Assembly: GCA_024695315.1 (NCBI GenBank)
Contig: JAILIJ010000360.1
Span: 1-7,021 of the forward strand
Direction of reading: 5' to 3'
From: Bacteroidaceae bacterium
GTDB lineage: Bacteria > Bacteroidota > Bacteroidia > Bacteroidales > Bacteroidaceae
Length of the DNA: 7,021 bases
In this document: positions 1 to 6,616 of the stretch, one piece after another
Layout of the letters: each line of letters begins with the position of its first letter
Numbering within the stretch: position 1 is the first letter of the stretch
The notes under the pieces: model-generated
What the model saw: the letters and a program-made list of their open reading frames with translations, nothing else
Told to the model about the DNA's origin: nothing
Databases searched by the model: none
Position numbers and translations under genes: made by a program

Positions 1-2643
1 AACTTGACTCTTACTTACCACGGTCCTACTGCTACATACGAACTCGAAACGAGACCTATGTATGGTCCTGACGCTGATAAGCAAGCTGAACTTGATGAAG
101 CTTATCAAAAGAAGTATTGGGATCTTGAACTCCTACAGGAATTGGTAGCACAGATTCAGGTTTGTAATAAGTCTGCTGATGCATACGAATATGCTAAACG
201 TTGTGTTGACTCTTCATGGGCATACATAAATTATAGTAATGTGTATTCTGCTGAGGCAAGAGCATTTGTTGAAAAAAAGTTGAATGCGATTAACAAGAAG
301 TATGGCGACCGTACACTCACTATTGAGGAAGCTAATTCTGTTTACGATGATTGGACGCATACCGTTAATGGTACAATGTTCTATGGATTTTATTCTGACT
401 ATGATGGTGATGGTATTGATGATCGTTTTAATCAAGCAGATTATCCTGACTACCCAGTAATCTACTATCTGCATGATGCTTGGAGATTTACAAAGAATTC
501 TACTGGTGTGGCTGTATATGCTGATGAAAACTTCCATACTAATGGATGGTCAAATGAGGGTGATCCTACGCAGTATAAGAACACTTCAGGAATGTCTGTT
601 CCATTTATTGAGTATTGGAGAGATAGTACACTTCCTCTTGAAGCTGGTAAGATCACAGCTACTGCAAGAGATCTTGAACCTGGTTATTTATACTCAGTTT
701 CTATGTTCGCTCGAGTATGTAAGCAAGGTTCGGATGTTGATGACCTACATGGTATTTATTTCAATGCTGAGACACCTGCCAATAAGACAGACTCTACTCT
801 GCTTACTACTGGTAAGAAATATTATGATGCAAATGGTGCGTTGCCATGTATCGCTGGATACTATCAGGTAGACTCGCTCATCGTTCGCTCAAAGGATGAT
901 GGTACTGCTGAGGTGACAATCACTATTGATGATGAAACTAACGTTACTTGGTTGGCATATAAGTTTGTACACTTCGAGAAGGGACGTAAATTGTGGTGGT
1001 ATGAGGAAAATACTCCTGCAACTCAGGAAGAACTTGACTCACTCGATGCTCTTATTGCTTGGGGTAAAGAAAGACCTATCGGTTTCTGTCAGGAAGAGTA
1101 TGCTACATACGCTAACGCGGATGTTAGAAAGGCTCTCGATGATGCTGCTACTTATAGAAAGGGTACTGAACTTATTGAGGATTCTGTTCTTTATTTTATC
1201 TCAAAACTTCAAAAGGGTAATTGGCATCAGAATTCAAGTGATACAAATGCTATCTATAACCCTAACTTCTCTATTCGTCCTAATAATGTCAATTACGATG
1301 CTATGGTAGGATGGAGAATGGTTGACAAAACTAAGGGTACTGACGAAGCTATTTCTGGAGGTTCTGGTAGACCGGGTATTATTTACGATGCAGCTCTCGT
1401 AAACTTCAAGAACTCTACTACATCTGGTGGTAATAATACTGCTGGTTTGCTCAAATATGCCGCTAATGGTATTAAGAGTATTACATCATCTAGTACAGAG
1501 TATTTCTATGGTGATTCTACTTATTATGAGATGCCATTAAGATGTGAAACGGATGAAGTAACTGGTGCCTTAGGTACTAACTATCGACTCAAATTTGAGT
1601 ATGGTGGATGGACTAAGAGCTATGGATCGGTTGTCTATGGTATAAAGGACCCTAAGGGAGAAATTCTTGAAGAATGGACAATAACATGTGATAACTCTTT
1701 ACAGACGGATACATCTTATCATCCACAGATTGCAGAGCAAGTATTTACGACTACTTCTGCAGGTAACCATACGTTGTATTTCAAAAATGCTGACACGAAG
1801 AAATCACATAATATTGTGATCTCTAATATGGAACTTACTCGTAACCCTAAGGTTATTATGCAAATTACAAGTGCTAAGTATGGTACATTCATCTGTCCGT
1901 TCGCTGTTAAAATACCTAAGAAATATGGTATTACTGCATGGGCTGTTGTTGGAGTTGATGACAATAGTCATGTTTACACTGATGACGAAACGGGTATGAC
2001 TGGTAACTATCGCACTTTGATTCTTACTGATAAGGTCACTGAGAAGTATAGATATAATGCTGGTGGTAGTATTCAAGTGGGTGAAACGGTAATAAAAATG
2101 AACCAGGCAGATACTACATACATTCCTGCTCACACTCCTGTTGTCGTGAGATCTGATAAGTCGCAGTCAAAACTCTTCGGAGGTAACGCTACTAAACCTA
2201 TAGATCATTCACTTACTTATGGTTTGTTGACTGGTTTCTATAATGACTCTTCTTGCGTTCTTATGGATTCTAATGCAGATACTGCTTATTATGCACTGCA
2301 GAAGCATTCTACTTCACAGGAGGCTTGTTTCTATAGAATTTCTTACGCAGAATATTTGGCTCAGAATTCTAGACCATTAACTTTGAACGTATCTTCTTAC
2401 AGATGTATTCTTAAACTTCCTGCTTCTCAAGCATACGGAGCTAAGACAAGAATGCTTATGTTCAATGATCTCGATGAGATGATGAAGAATGCTACTTTCA
2501 TTTCTTCTACTGATGATGAGAACGGAGATAAGGACATTGTTGCTATTTATTCTCCAAGTGGTGTTCCTTTGAAGTCTATGCAAAAGGGTGTTAACATTGT
2601 TAAGTACTCTAACGGATCTTCTAAGAAAATTTATATTAAATAA
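1..2643 (+). CDS. Large modular secreted surface protein with type IX-like C-terminal tail (5' partial)
   Basis: The reading frame is open from the first base, so the true start and signal peptide lie upstream; the TTG at base 4 is only the first possible start in view. Numbering residues from base 4, I see a helix-rich N-terminal part (about 25-100), then an acidic loop DYDGDGIDD (132-140, bases 397-423) of the calcium-binding DxDxDG type. A beta-rich module follows (about 205-325, ending near NVTWLAYKFVHF), then a short helical linker (340-390), and a second beta-sandwich-like module (419-610) beginning NPNFS, resembling carbohydrate-binding folds. Next comes a module opening ITSAKYGTFICPF (about 621), a phrase I know from Prevotella and Bacteroides surface proteins. 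The last 39 residues (IYSPSGVPLKS, then GVNIVKYSNG, ending KKIYIK) fit the type A sorting domain of the type IX secretion system (TIGR04183-like). No catalytic motif is recognisable, so binding or adhesion at the cell surface is inference. The stop is TAA. Confidence 0.85.
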   Translation, partial: NLTLTYHGPTATYELETRPMYGPDADKQAELDEAYQKKYWDLELLQELVAQIQVCNKSADAYEYAKRCVDSSWAYINYSNVYSAEARAFVEKKLNAINKKYGDRTLTIEEANSVYDDWTHTVNGTMFYGFYSDYDGDGIDDRFNQADYPDYPVIYYLHDAWRFTKNSTGVAVYADENFHTNGWSNEGDPTQYKNTSGMSVPFIEYWRDSTLPLEAGKITATARDLEPGYLYSVSMFARVCKQGSDVDDLHGIYFNAETPANKTDSTLLTTGKKYYDANGALPCIAGYYQVDSLIVRSKDDGTAEVTITIDDETNVTWLAYKFVHFEKGRKLWWYEENTPATQEELDSLDALIAWGKERPIGFCQEEYATYANADVRKALDDAATYRKGTELIEDSVLYFISKLQKGNWHQNSSDTNAIYNPNFSIRPNNVNYDAMVGWRMVDKTKGTDEAISGGSGRPGIIYDAALVNFKNSTTSGGNNTAGLLKYAANGIKSITSSSTEYFYGDSTYYEMPLRCETDEVTGALGTNYRLKFEYGGWTKSYGSVVYGIKDPKGEILEEWTITCDNSLQTDTSYHPQIAEQVFTTTSAGNHTLYFKNADTKKSHNIVISNMELTRNPKVIMQITSAKYGTFICPFAVKIPKKYGITAWAVVGVDDNSHVYTDDETGMTGNYRTLILTDKVTEKYRYNAGGSIQVGETVIKMNQADTTYIPAHTPVVVRSDKSQSKLFGGNATKPIDHSLTYGLLTGFYNDSSCVLMDSNADTAYYALQKHSTSQEACFYRISYAEYLAQNSRPLTLNVSSYRCILKLPASQAYGAKTRMLMFNDLDEMMKNATFISSTDDENGDKDIVAIYSPSGVPLKSMQKGVNIVKYSNGSSKKIYIK

Positions 2644-2675
2644 TGTGCGAACTCTTTAACTGAAGTGAGAAAGAT

Positions 2676-2834
2676 ATGAAAAAGATGTATATAATTCCTG
2701 AAACAAAGGTTTCAGAGTTCAAAGCTCAAATGATGTGCCTATCTATTCATGATGATGAAATTGCGGATGGTAGTGGTACTCTCGCTCCAGAACGTAACGG
2801 AAATGAGGAGAATTGGGGCAACCTGTGGCAATAA
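2676..2834 (+). CDS. 52-residue peptide of unknown function, downstream partner of the surface protein
   Basis: The frame runs from ATG to TAA and encodes 52 residues. It starts MKKMYIIPETKVSEF, has a short hydrophobic Cys-containing patch AQMMCLSI (17-24), then a polar acidic, Gly- and Asn-rich part, and ends EENWGNLW plus a final Gln. It lies 32 bases after the surface protein, the gap has no TTTG promoter box, and a strong terminator follows 26 bases after its stop, so it is probably the last cistron of that operon. From memory, Prevotella and Bacteroides genomes hold many unannotated peptides of about 50-60 residues with an MKK-x-Y-x-x-P start, a central Met/Leu-Cys or Ala-Ser patch and an acidic Trp-containing end; I could not search for them here. 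The function is unknown. The patch is not a good lipobox (Met-Met before Cys instead of a small residue) and the N-terminus is too polar for a normal signal peptide. A short leader-plus-core precursor is one speculative reading. Confidence 0.7.
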   Translation: MKKMYIIPETKVSEFKAQMMCLSIHDDEIADGSGTLAPERNGNEENWGNLWQ

Positions 2835-2860
2835 AAACGCGGATTTTTCCATACATAATA

Positions 2861-2896
2861 AAAGAGGGACGATGCTTCGGCATCGACTCTCTTTTT
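2861..2896 (+). terminator. Rho-independent terminator with UUCG tetraloop
   Basis: The arms 2861-2875 and 2880-2894 form a 15-pair stem with one A-A mismatch and one G-U wobble. They close on TTCG inside a C-G pair, the very stable cUUCGg tetraloop. A run of five T (2892-2896) ends the hairpin, and A-rich sequence precedes it, so it could also act on the other strand. It ends transcription of the surface protein and small peptide unit before pyrH. Confidence 0.85.
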
Positions 2897-2927
2897 GGTT
2901 TTAATATTTAAAAAATTATTACCTTTG
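2894..2927 (+). promoter_or_regulatory. Putative pyrH promoter (Bacteroidetes sigma type)
   Basis: TACCTTTG at 2920-2927 matches the Bacteroidetes -7 consensus TAnnTTTG exactly. A TTTG at 2894-2897 could be the -33 box, but the 22-base gap is a little long and this TTTG overlaps the T-run of the upstream terminator. Transcription would begin near 2932, leaving a leader of about 95-100 bases before the pyrH ATG. I see no attenuator-like hairpin in that leader. Confidence 0.5.
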
Positions 2928-3029
2928 TTCTATGTTTTGAGATTATGGTTTATTGACAATTCTTGAATCTTTTCAGTTTTCTTAATAAACACTCTTCTCA
3001 TAATACTAAAACTTATAAATTCTATTTAT

Positions 3030-3740
3030 ATGCCAAGATTTAAACGTATTTTGCTAAAGCTTTCTGGCGAAAGCTTGGCTGGAGAAAAAAAACAAGGAAT
3101 AGATACTGAACGTCTGAATGATTATGCGCGTCAAATTAAGGAAATTCATGATATGGGCGTGCAGATTGGAATTGTTATCGGTGGCGGTAATATCTTCCGT
3201 GGACTTTCTGGCGCAGGAAAGGGCTTTGATCGCGTCAAAGGAGACCAGATGGGTATGTGTGCCACGGTAATCAATTCTCTTGCCGTAAGTAGCGCGTTAG
3301 GGGCTATTGGATGTAAAAGCAGAGTGCTTACGGCCATCCGTATGGAACCTATTGGAGAATTTTATAGCAAATGGAAGGCTATTGATGCTATGGAGAATGG
3401 AGAAGTGGTTATCATGAGTGCTGGTACAGGTAATCCTTATTTTACAACTGATACAGGCTCAAGTCTTCGAGGTATTGAAATTGAGGCTGAGGTTATGCTT
3501 AAAGGTACTCGAGTTGATGGAGTCTACACTGCTGACCCAGAAAAGGATCCTACTGCTACTAAGTTTAAGGATATTACCTATGATGAGGTCCTACAGCGTA
3601 ATCTTAGGGTTATGGATATTACTGCTACGGCTATGTGTAAGGAGAATAATCTCCCTATATATGTCTTCAATATGGATGTCCTCGGAAATCTTAAGAAGGT
3701 TATTGATGGGGAGGAAATCGGTACTCTTGTGCACCCATAA
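3030..3740 (+). CDS. pyrH: UMP kinase (uridylate kinase)
   Basis: PyrH phosphorylates UMP to UDP with ATP in the cytoplasm, an essential step of pyrimidine nucleotide synthesis. The 236-residue product has the usual length and the amino-acid kinase fold typical of bacterial UMP kinases, unlike the eukaryotic type. Visible motifs are KLSGE (10-14), GGGN (51-54) with FRG after it, GDQMGM (71-76), AGTGNPYFTTDT (131-142) for substrate binding, and KGTRVDGVYTADP (158-170), followed by NMD (214-216). All expected motifs are present and nothing looks broken. The ATG at 3030 is the natural start, as MPRFKRILLKLSGE aligns with family N-termini; the upstream bases are A/T-rich with no Shine-Dalgarno, normal for Bacteroidetes. 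In many Bacteroidales I would expect frr or tsf nearby, but here the next gene is convergent xerD, so pyrH seems to be transcribed alone. The family is usually activated by GTP and inhibited by UTP; nothing in the sequence tests this. Confidence 0.97.
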   Translation: MPRFKRILLKLSGESLAGEKKQGIDTERLNDYARQIKEIHDMGVQIGIVIGGGNIFRGLSGAGKGFDRVKGDQMGMCATVINSLAVSSALGAIGCKSRVLTAIRMEPIGEFYSKWKAIDAMENGEVVIMSAGTGNPYFTTDTGSSLRGIEIEAEVMLKGTRVDGVYTADPEKDPTATKFKDITYDEVLQRNLRVMDITATAMCKENNLPIYVFNMDVLGNLKKVIDGEEIGTLVHP

Positions 3741-3772
3741 TCCCTGCTAAAGTATTTTGTAATACAGAATAA

Positions 3773-3816
3773 TTTCTGAGAGTTAACTGAAGTTAGCGGA
3801 AGTTAGCTCTCAGAAA
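3773..3816. terminator. Long hairpin between convergent pyrH and xerD, probable bidirectional terminator with internal repeats
   Basis: Arms 3773-3788 and 3801-3816 pair over 16 bases with a single G-U (or A-C on the other strand) exception, around a 12-base loop. The hairpin lies 33 bases after the pyrH stop and 54 bases after the xerD stop, where a shared terminator is expected. The T-runs are weak: the plus side continues as AAAAATC, and the minus side reads through AAATTATT. Within it are three 10-base units, each AGTTARC plus three bases (3781-3790, 3791-3800, 3801-3810). A smaller hairpin, GTATT-TTGT-AATAC, precedes it at 3752-3765. A termination role is inferred from position and symmetry. 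Confidence 0.6.
3781..3810. repeat. Three tandem 10-base units (AGTTARC + NNN)
   Basis: The units read AGTTAAC-TGA, AGTTAGC-GGA and AGTTAGC-TCT. The last two cores are identical and the first differs by one base. They sit in the arms and loop of the hairpin at 3773-3816; the first and third cores pair with the opposite arm while the second is the loop. I recall short GTTAAC/GTTAGC-type tandem arrays in intergenic regions of Bacteroides relatives, but cannot confirm this relation. Confidence 0.6.
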
Positions 3817-3869
3817 AATCTTCAATTTGCGTTTAACTTTAAATCGGTATTTTGTTAATAGAAAAACTC

Positions 3870-4775
3870 TTATTTCTTGTTTCTTGGATGATGGGTTAGT
3901 ATTTCTTCCCTGATATGGCTCATGTCAATGTGCATGTATATCTCGGTGGTGGAAATTGATTCATGGCCTAACATGGCTTGGATGGCTCTTAAATTGGCGC
4001 CTCCTTCAAGTAATGATGTGGCGAAGCTATGGCGAAATGTATGTGGAGATACGACCTTCTTAATGCCTGCTTTTTCTACATAAGATTTTATCATAGCGAA
4101 TACCATAATTCGAGAAAGATTCTTTTTACGGAATTTGCTCACAAAAACATAGTCCTCAAAGCCAGGTTTTATGTCTACGTGTTTGCGGTCCTCAAAATAC
4201 AACATTAGTTCTTTTATGGCTTTCTTAGATATTGGGACAAGGCGCTGTTTGCTGCCTTTGCCAAATACTTTGATGAATTCCTCGTCAAGGTATAAGTCTG
4301 ATAGCTTTAAGTTGCAGAGTTCGCTAACGCGTAGACCGCAGCTAAATAGAACTTCAATAATAGCCTTGTTGCGTTGGGCTTCGGGTTGGCTAAGATCGAT
4401 AGAGGCTTCGATATCATCGACTTCTTCAACGGATAGAACGTCCGGAAGCTTTCTAGCTTTCTTGGGATATTCTAACAGTTCCGTTGGGTCAACATCTATT
4501 ATGTCGGATAGTAGAAGGAAACGGTAAAAACTTCGTATACCGCTTAAAATTCGAGATAGAGATGTCGCTCCTATCCCCATATCTATAAGGACAGAAGAAA
4601 ATTCATGTACATCTTCAAGTTTTACTGTGAGATAATTCTTGTTTTCTCCTTCTAAAAAGTTGATGTATTTTTCTAAGTCGCTATTGTAAGCACTTATTGT
4701 GTTGGGAGAAAATGATTTCTCCAAACGAAGGTATTGGTTGTAACGCCTTAATACTTTATCAAAGTCTTTATCCAT
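3870..4775 (-). CDS. xerD: Tyrosine site-specific recombinase XerD
   Basis: XerD, with a partner XerC-type enzyme, resolves chromosome dimers at the dif site near cell division. The 301-residue product has the SAM-like N-terminal DNA-binding domain (about 1-90) and the catalytic domain (110-290). All catalytic residues are present: Arg149 in CGLRVSEL, Lys173 in GKGSKQR, His245 and Arg248 in HTFRHSFATSLL, His271 in MLGHES, and the nucleophile Tyr280 in STTEIYMHID. Length and motifs fit XerD better than phage or conjugative-element integrases, which are usually longer with an added arm-binding domain. I chose the ATG at 4775 (MDKDFDKVLRRYNQYL); an ATG at 4811 in frame would add 12 residues but lies upstream of a well-formed promoter box at 4790-4783. 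Stand-alone gene, convergent to pyrH and divergent from ctp. XerC versus XerD naming rests on general likeness only. No dif-like site was recognised in the window. Confidence 0.92.
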   Translation of the reverse strand: MDKDFDKVLRRYNQYLRLEKSFSPNTISAYNSDLEKYINFLEGENKNYLTVKLEDVHEFSSVLIDMGIGATSLSRILSGIRSFYRFLLLSDIIDVDPTELLEYPKKARKLPDVLSVEEVDDIEASIDLSQPEAQRNKAIIEVLFSCGLRVSELCNLKLSDLYLDEEFIKVFGKGSKQRLVPISKKAIKELMLYFEDRKHVDIKPGFEDYVFVSKFRKKNLSRIMVFAMIKSYVEKAGIKKVVSPHTFRHSFATSLLEGGANLRAIQAMLGHESISTTEIYMHIDMSHIREEILTHHPRNKK

Positions 4776-4782
4776 ATCAATG

Positions 4783-4811
4783 CAAAAATAAAGGATTTTT
4801 TTAAGAATCAA
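4783..4811 (-). promoter_or_regulatory. xerD promoter, possibly giving a leaderless mRNA
   Basis: On the minus strand, TATTTTTG (bases 4790-4783) matches TAnnTTTG exactly, and a TTG (4811-4809) lies 18 bases upstream as a -33 box. Transcription should start about 4-7 bases after the box, at roughly 4779-4776, while the ATG is at 4775. The mRNA would thus have no, or nearly no, 5' leader. The -33 TTG falls within the palindrome TCAATATTGA (4808-4817), a possible operator. Confidence 0.6.
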
Positions 4812-4817
4812 TATTGA
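4808..4817. promoter_or_regulatory. 10-base palindrome TCAATATTGA in the xerD-ctp divergent region
   Basis: The sequence is a perfect 10-base palindrome overlapping the xerD -33 box and about 30 bases upstream of the ctp -7 box. Position suggests a possible regulator-binding site, but an AT-rich palindrome of this length can arise by chance. Confidence 0.25.
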
Positions 4818-4845
4818 AGAATGAAGTTTTTTGATATGTTATTCG

Positions 4846-4853
4846 TATATTTG
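4846..4853 (+). promoter_or_regulatory. Putative ctp promoter -7 box
   Basis: TATATTTG matches TAnnTTTG exactly. No TTG stands at the usual 18-20 base distance upstream; the nearest TTTG (4830-4833) is only 12 bases away, so the -33 part is weak. Transcription from about 4858 would leave a leader of only 8-16 bases before the ctp start codon, depending on which ATG is used. Confidence 0.45.
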
Positions 4854-4867
4854 AGGCCAAAATAAAA

Positions 4868-6490
4868 ATGGAAATGAAAAAAGTATTATATAAAAACTTA
4901 TTGGCGGCTATCTGTCTTTCTGCTTCTTGCTCTGCTTGTGCTCAGACTGAACATAATTTCGAGGTGTCAAAAAATCTTGATATCTTCAATTCTCTTTACC
5001 GAGAGTTGGATGTTTTATATGTGGATACTTTGGATGCTAAGAAGGTCATTGGGGTAGGTATTGATGCTATGCTGAGTACTCTTGATCCTTATACTGAATA
5101 TTATTCGGAGGAGGATATGGGGGACTTGAAAATAATGACTACTGGTAAGTATGGCGGAATAGGTGCAATTATTCGAATGAGGAAGGATTCGACAATTATT
5201 ATTGGCGAGCCTTATGAGGGGATGCCTGCTGCTGAAGTCGGTCTTAAGGTTGGAGATGTCATCATGAAGGTCGATGATAAGGAGGTTACAAAAAAAATGA
5301 TGACTTCTGACGTCAGCGATATGCTGCGCGGTGAGCCTGGTACTACTTTTGTTCTTAGAATTAAGAGACCGGGCGAAAAGAAAACTCGTGATTTCAAGAT
5401 TACTCGTAAGAATATAAAACTGCCAGCAATTGCCTATACAGGAATTATTGACGGAATAGGATATATCAATCTTACCCAGTTTACTGAGGGCTGTGCTAAG
5501 GATGTGCGTAAGTCTGTTATAAATCTTAAAGAAAAAGGGGCTACGGGCATTGTGCTTGATTTGAGAAATAATGGAGGTGGACTTTTAGCTGAGGCCGTGG
5601 ATATTGTGAATCTTTTCGTGCCTAAGGATTTGAAGATTGTCGAGACGAAGGGAAAGGTAAAGTCTGCTAATGCAGTTTATAATACGAAGTCTGATCCACT
5701 TGATCTAGAGATTCCTCTTGCTGTACTGGTAAATGGTAATACTGCTTCGGCTGCAGAAATTGTTTCTGGATCTTTACAGGACCTTGATAGGGCTACTATT
5801 ATTGGATTGAAGACTTTTGGTAAAGGCTTAGTTCAAAGTCCTCGTGATTTGCCTTATAATGGTAGTATTAAACTGACAACTTCTAAATATTATATTCCTT
5901 CTGGAAGATGTATTCAGGCCATAGATTATAAAAAGAAGAGAGATGGCGAGAAATCTGTGGAAGATGATAGTCTGAAGCATATTTTCTATACCAGCAAAGG
6001 TAGGGTTGTAAAAGATGGTGGCGGTATTATGCCTGATATTGTTATGAAACATGATACCTTGCCTAATATTCTTTTCTACCTCGGTAATGATGATGTGCTT
6101 GTGGATTGGGGAACTAAGTATGTGCAAAATCATAAGACTATTCCTGCTGTTGCTGAGTTTAAGATTTTAGATGAGGATTTTAACGAATTTAAGTCTATGG
6201 TCAAGGATGCAGACTTTAAGTATGATAGACTTAGTGAAAAACGTCTTGATGACCTCAAAAAGGTAGCTAAATTCGAAGGCTATTATGATGATGCCAAAGA
6301 TGAGTTTGATGCTTTGGAGGCTAAGTTGGTTCATAATTTAGATAGGGATCTCGAATTGCATAAGAAGGATATTAAGAAAATGATGGCTCAGGAGATAATT
6401 AAACGTTATTACTTCCAGGCTGGTTCTGTTGAGGAGGCGTTAAAGGATGATGATGATCTAAAAAAGGCTATTGAGATTCTTAAAAAATAG
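4868..6490 (+). CDS. Exported carboxyl-terminal processing protease (PDZ, peptidase family S41)
   Basis: Ctp/Prc-type proteases cut envelope proteins at or near their C-termini, acting in the periplasm. The 540-residue product begins with a basic and hydrophobic signal peptide ending SASCSACAQTEH. ACA before Gln fits signal peptidase I; the two Cys residues make a lipoprotein possible, but neither has a good lipobox. After a helical segment (about 35-90, with the family phrase STLDPYTEYY at 70-79) comes a PDZ domain (about 90-180) that selects substrate tails. The S41 domain (185-360) has the GYINLTQF phrase, DLRNNGGG (231-238), nucleophile Ser294 in NTASAAEI and Lys319 in TFGKG; their 25-residue spacing equals that of the classic Ser-Lys dyad. 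A C-terminal extension of about 150 residues, charged and helical, ends in a Lys/Asp-rich stretch. The second ATG (4874, MKKVLYKN) is an equally good or better start. Divergent from xerD; a terminator follows. Symbol left blank because several S41 paralogues occur in Bacteroidales. Confidence 0.93.
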   Translation: MEMKKVLYKNLLAAICLSASCSACAQTEHNFEVSKNLDIFNSLYRELDVLYVDTLDAKKVIGVGIDAMLSTLDPYTEYYSEEDMGDLKIMTTGKYGGIGAIIRMRKDSTIIIGEPYEGMPAAEVGLKVGDVIMKVDDKEVTKKMMTSDVSDMLRGEPGTTFVLRIKRPGEKKTRDFKITRKNIKLPAIAYTGIIDGIGYINLTQFTEGCAKDVRKSVINLKEKGATGIVLDLRNNGGGLLAEAVDIVNLFVPKDLKIVETKGKVKSANAVYNTKSDPLDLEIPLAVLVNGNTASAAEIVSGSLQDLDRATIIGLKTFGKGLVQSPRDLPYNGSIKLTTSKYYIPSGRCIQAIDYKKKRDGEKSVEDDSLKHIFYTSKGRVVKDGGGIMPDIVMKHDTLPNILFYLGNDDVLVDWGTKYVQNHKTIPAVAEFKILDEDFNEFKSMVKDADFKYDRLSEKRLDDLKKVAKFEGYYDDAKDEFDALEAKLVHNLDRDLELHKKDIKKMMAQEIIKRYYFQAGSVEEALKDDDDLKKAIEILKK

Positions 6491-6498
6491 TTTATGGT

Positions 6499-6520
6499 AA
6501 GGGAGTTTGCTCTCTTTTCT
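6499..6520 (+). terminator. Short terminator after the S41 protease gene
   Basis: AAGGGAG (6499-6505) pairs with CTCTCTT (6510-6516), seven pairs including one G-U, around a TTTG loop. T-rich sequence TTTTCT follows (6515-6520). It begins eight bases after the protease stop, a typical spot, though the stem is short. Confidence 0.6.
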
Positions 6521-6528
6521 ATTCACTA

Positions 6529-6559
6529 TTTGATGGTTTATTTGTAAATATAAGTTTTG
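6529..6559 (+). promoter_or_regulatory. Possible promoter for the 64-residue membrane protein
   Basis: TTTG (6529-6532) lies 19 bases before AAGTTTTG (6552-6559), which differs from TAnnTTTG at one position. Spacing agrees with Bacteroidetes promoters. Transcription near 6565 would leave about 50 bases of leader, in which TATCGC (6570-6575) and GCGATA (6588-6593) could form a weak six-pair hairpin. Confidence 0.35.
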
Positions 6560-6616
6560 AACGTGATTATATCGCTACAAATAGATTGCGATAATATAAA
6601 GTCAAATATTTAAAAG

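Noticed and set aside
4171..4527. A 118-codon plus-strand frame inside xerD, and other antisense frames inside the surface protein, pyrH and protease genes.
   Set aside because: They lie wholly within well-supported genes on the other strand or in another frame, are low in complexity, and have no promoter or recognisable domain.
3870..4775. The tyrosine recombinase as an integrase of a mobile element.
   Set aside because: XerD length and motifs, no arm-binding domain, no excisionase, direct repeats or tRNA target, and housekeeping neighbours on both sides.
4776..4811. Longer xerD start at the ATG at 4811 (12 extra residues, ILKKILYFCID).
   Set aside because: The promoter box TATTTTTG (4790-4783) lies between this ATG and the shorter start, and MDKDFDKV fits the usual XerD N-terminus better.
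4887..4940. Protease N-terminus as a lipoprotein signal (Cys residues in SASCSAC).
   Set aside because: Neither Cys has the Leu-x-small residue pattern; ACA before Gln fits signal peptidase I better, so I did not call it a lipoprotein.
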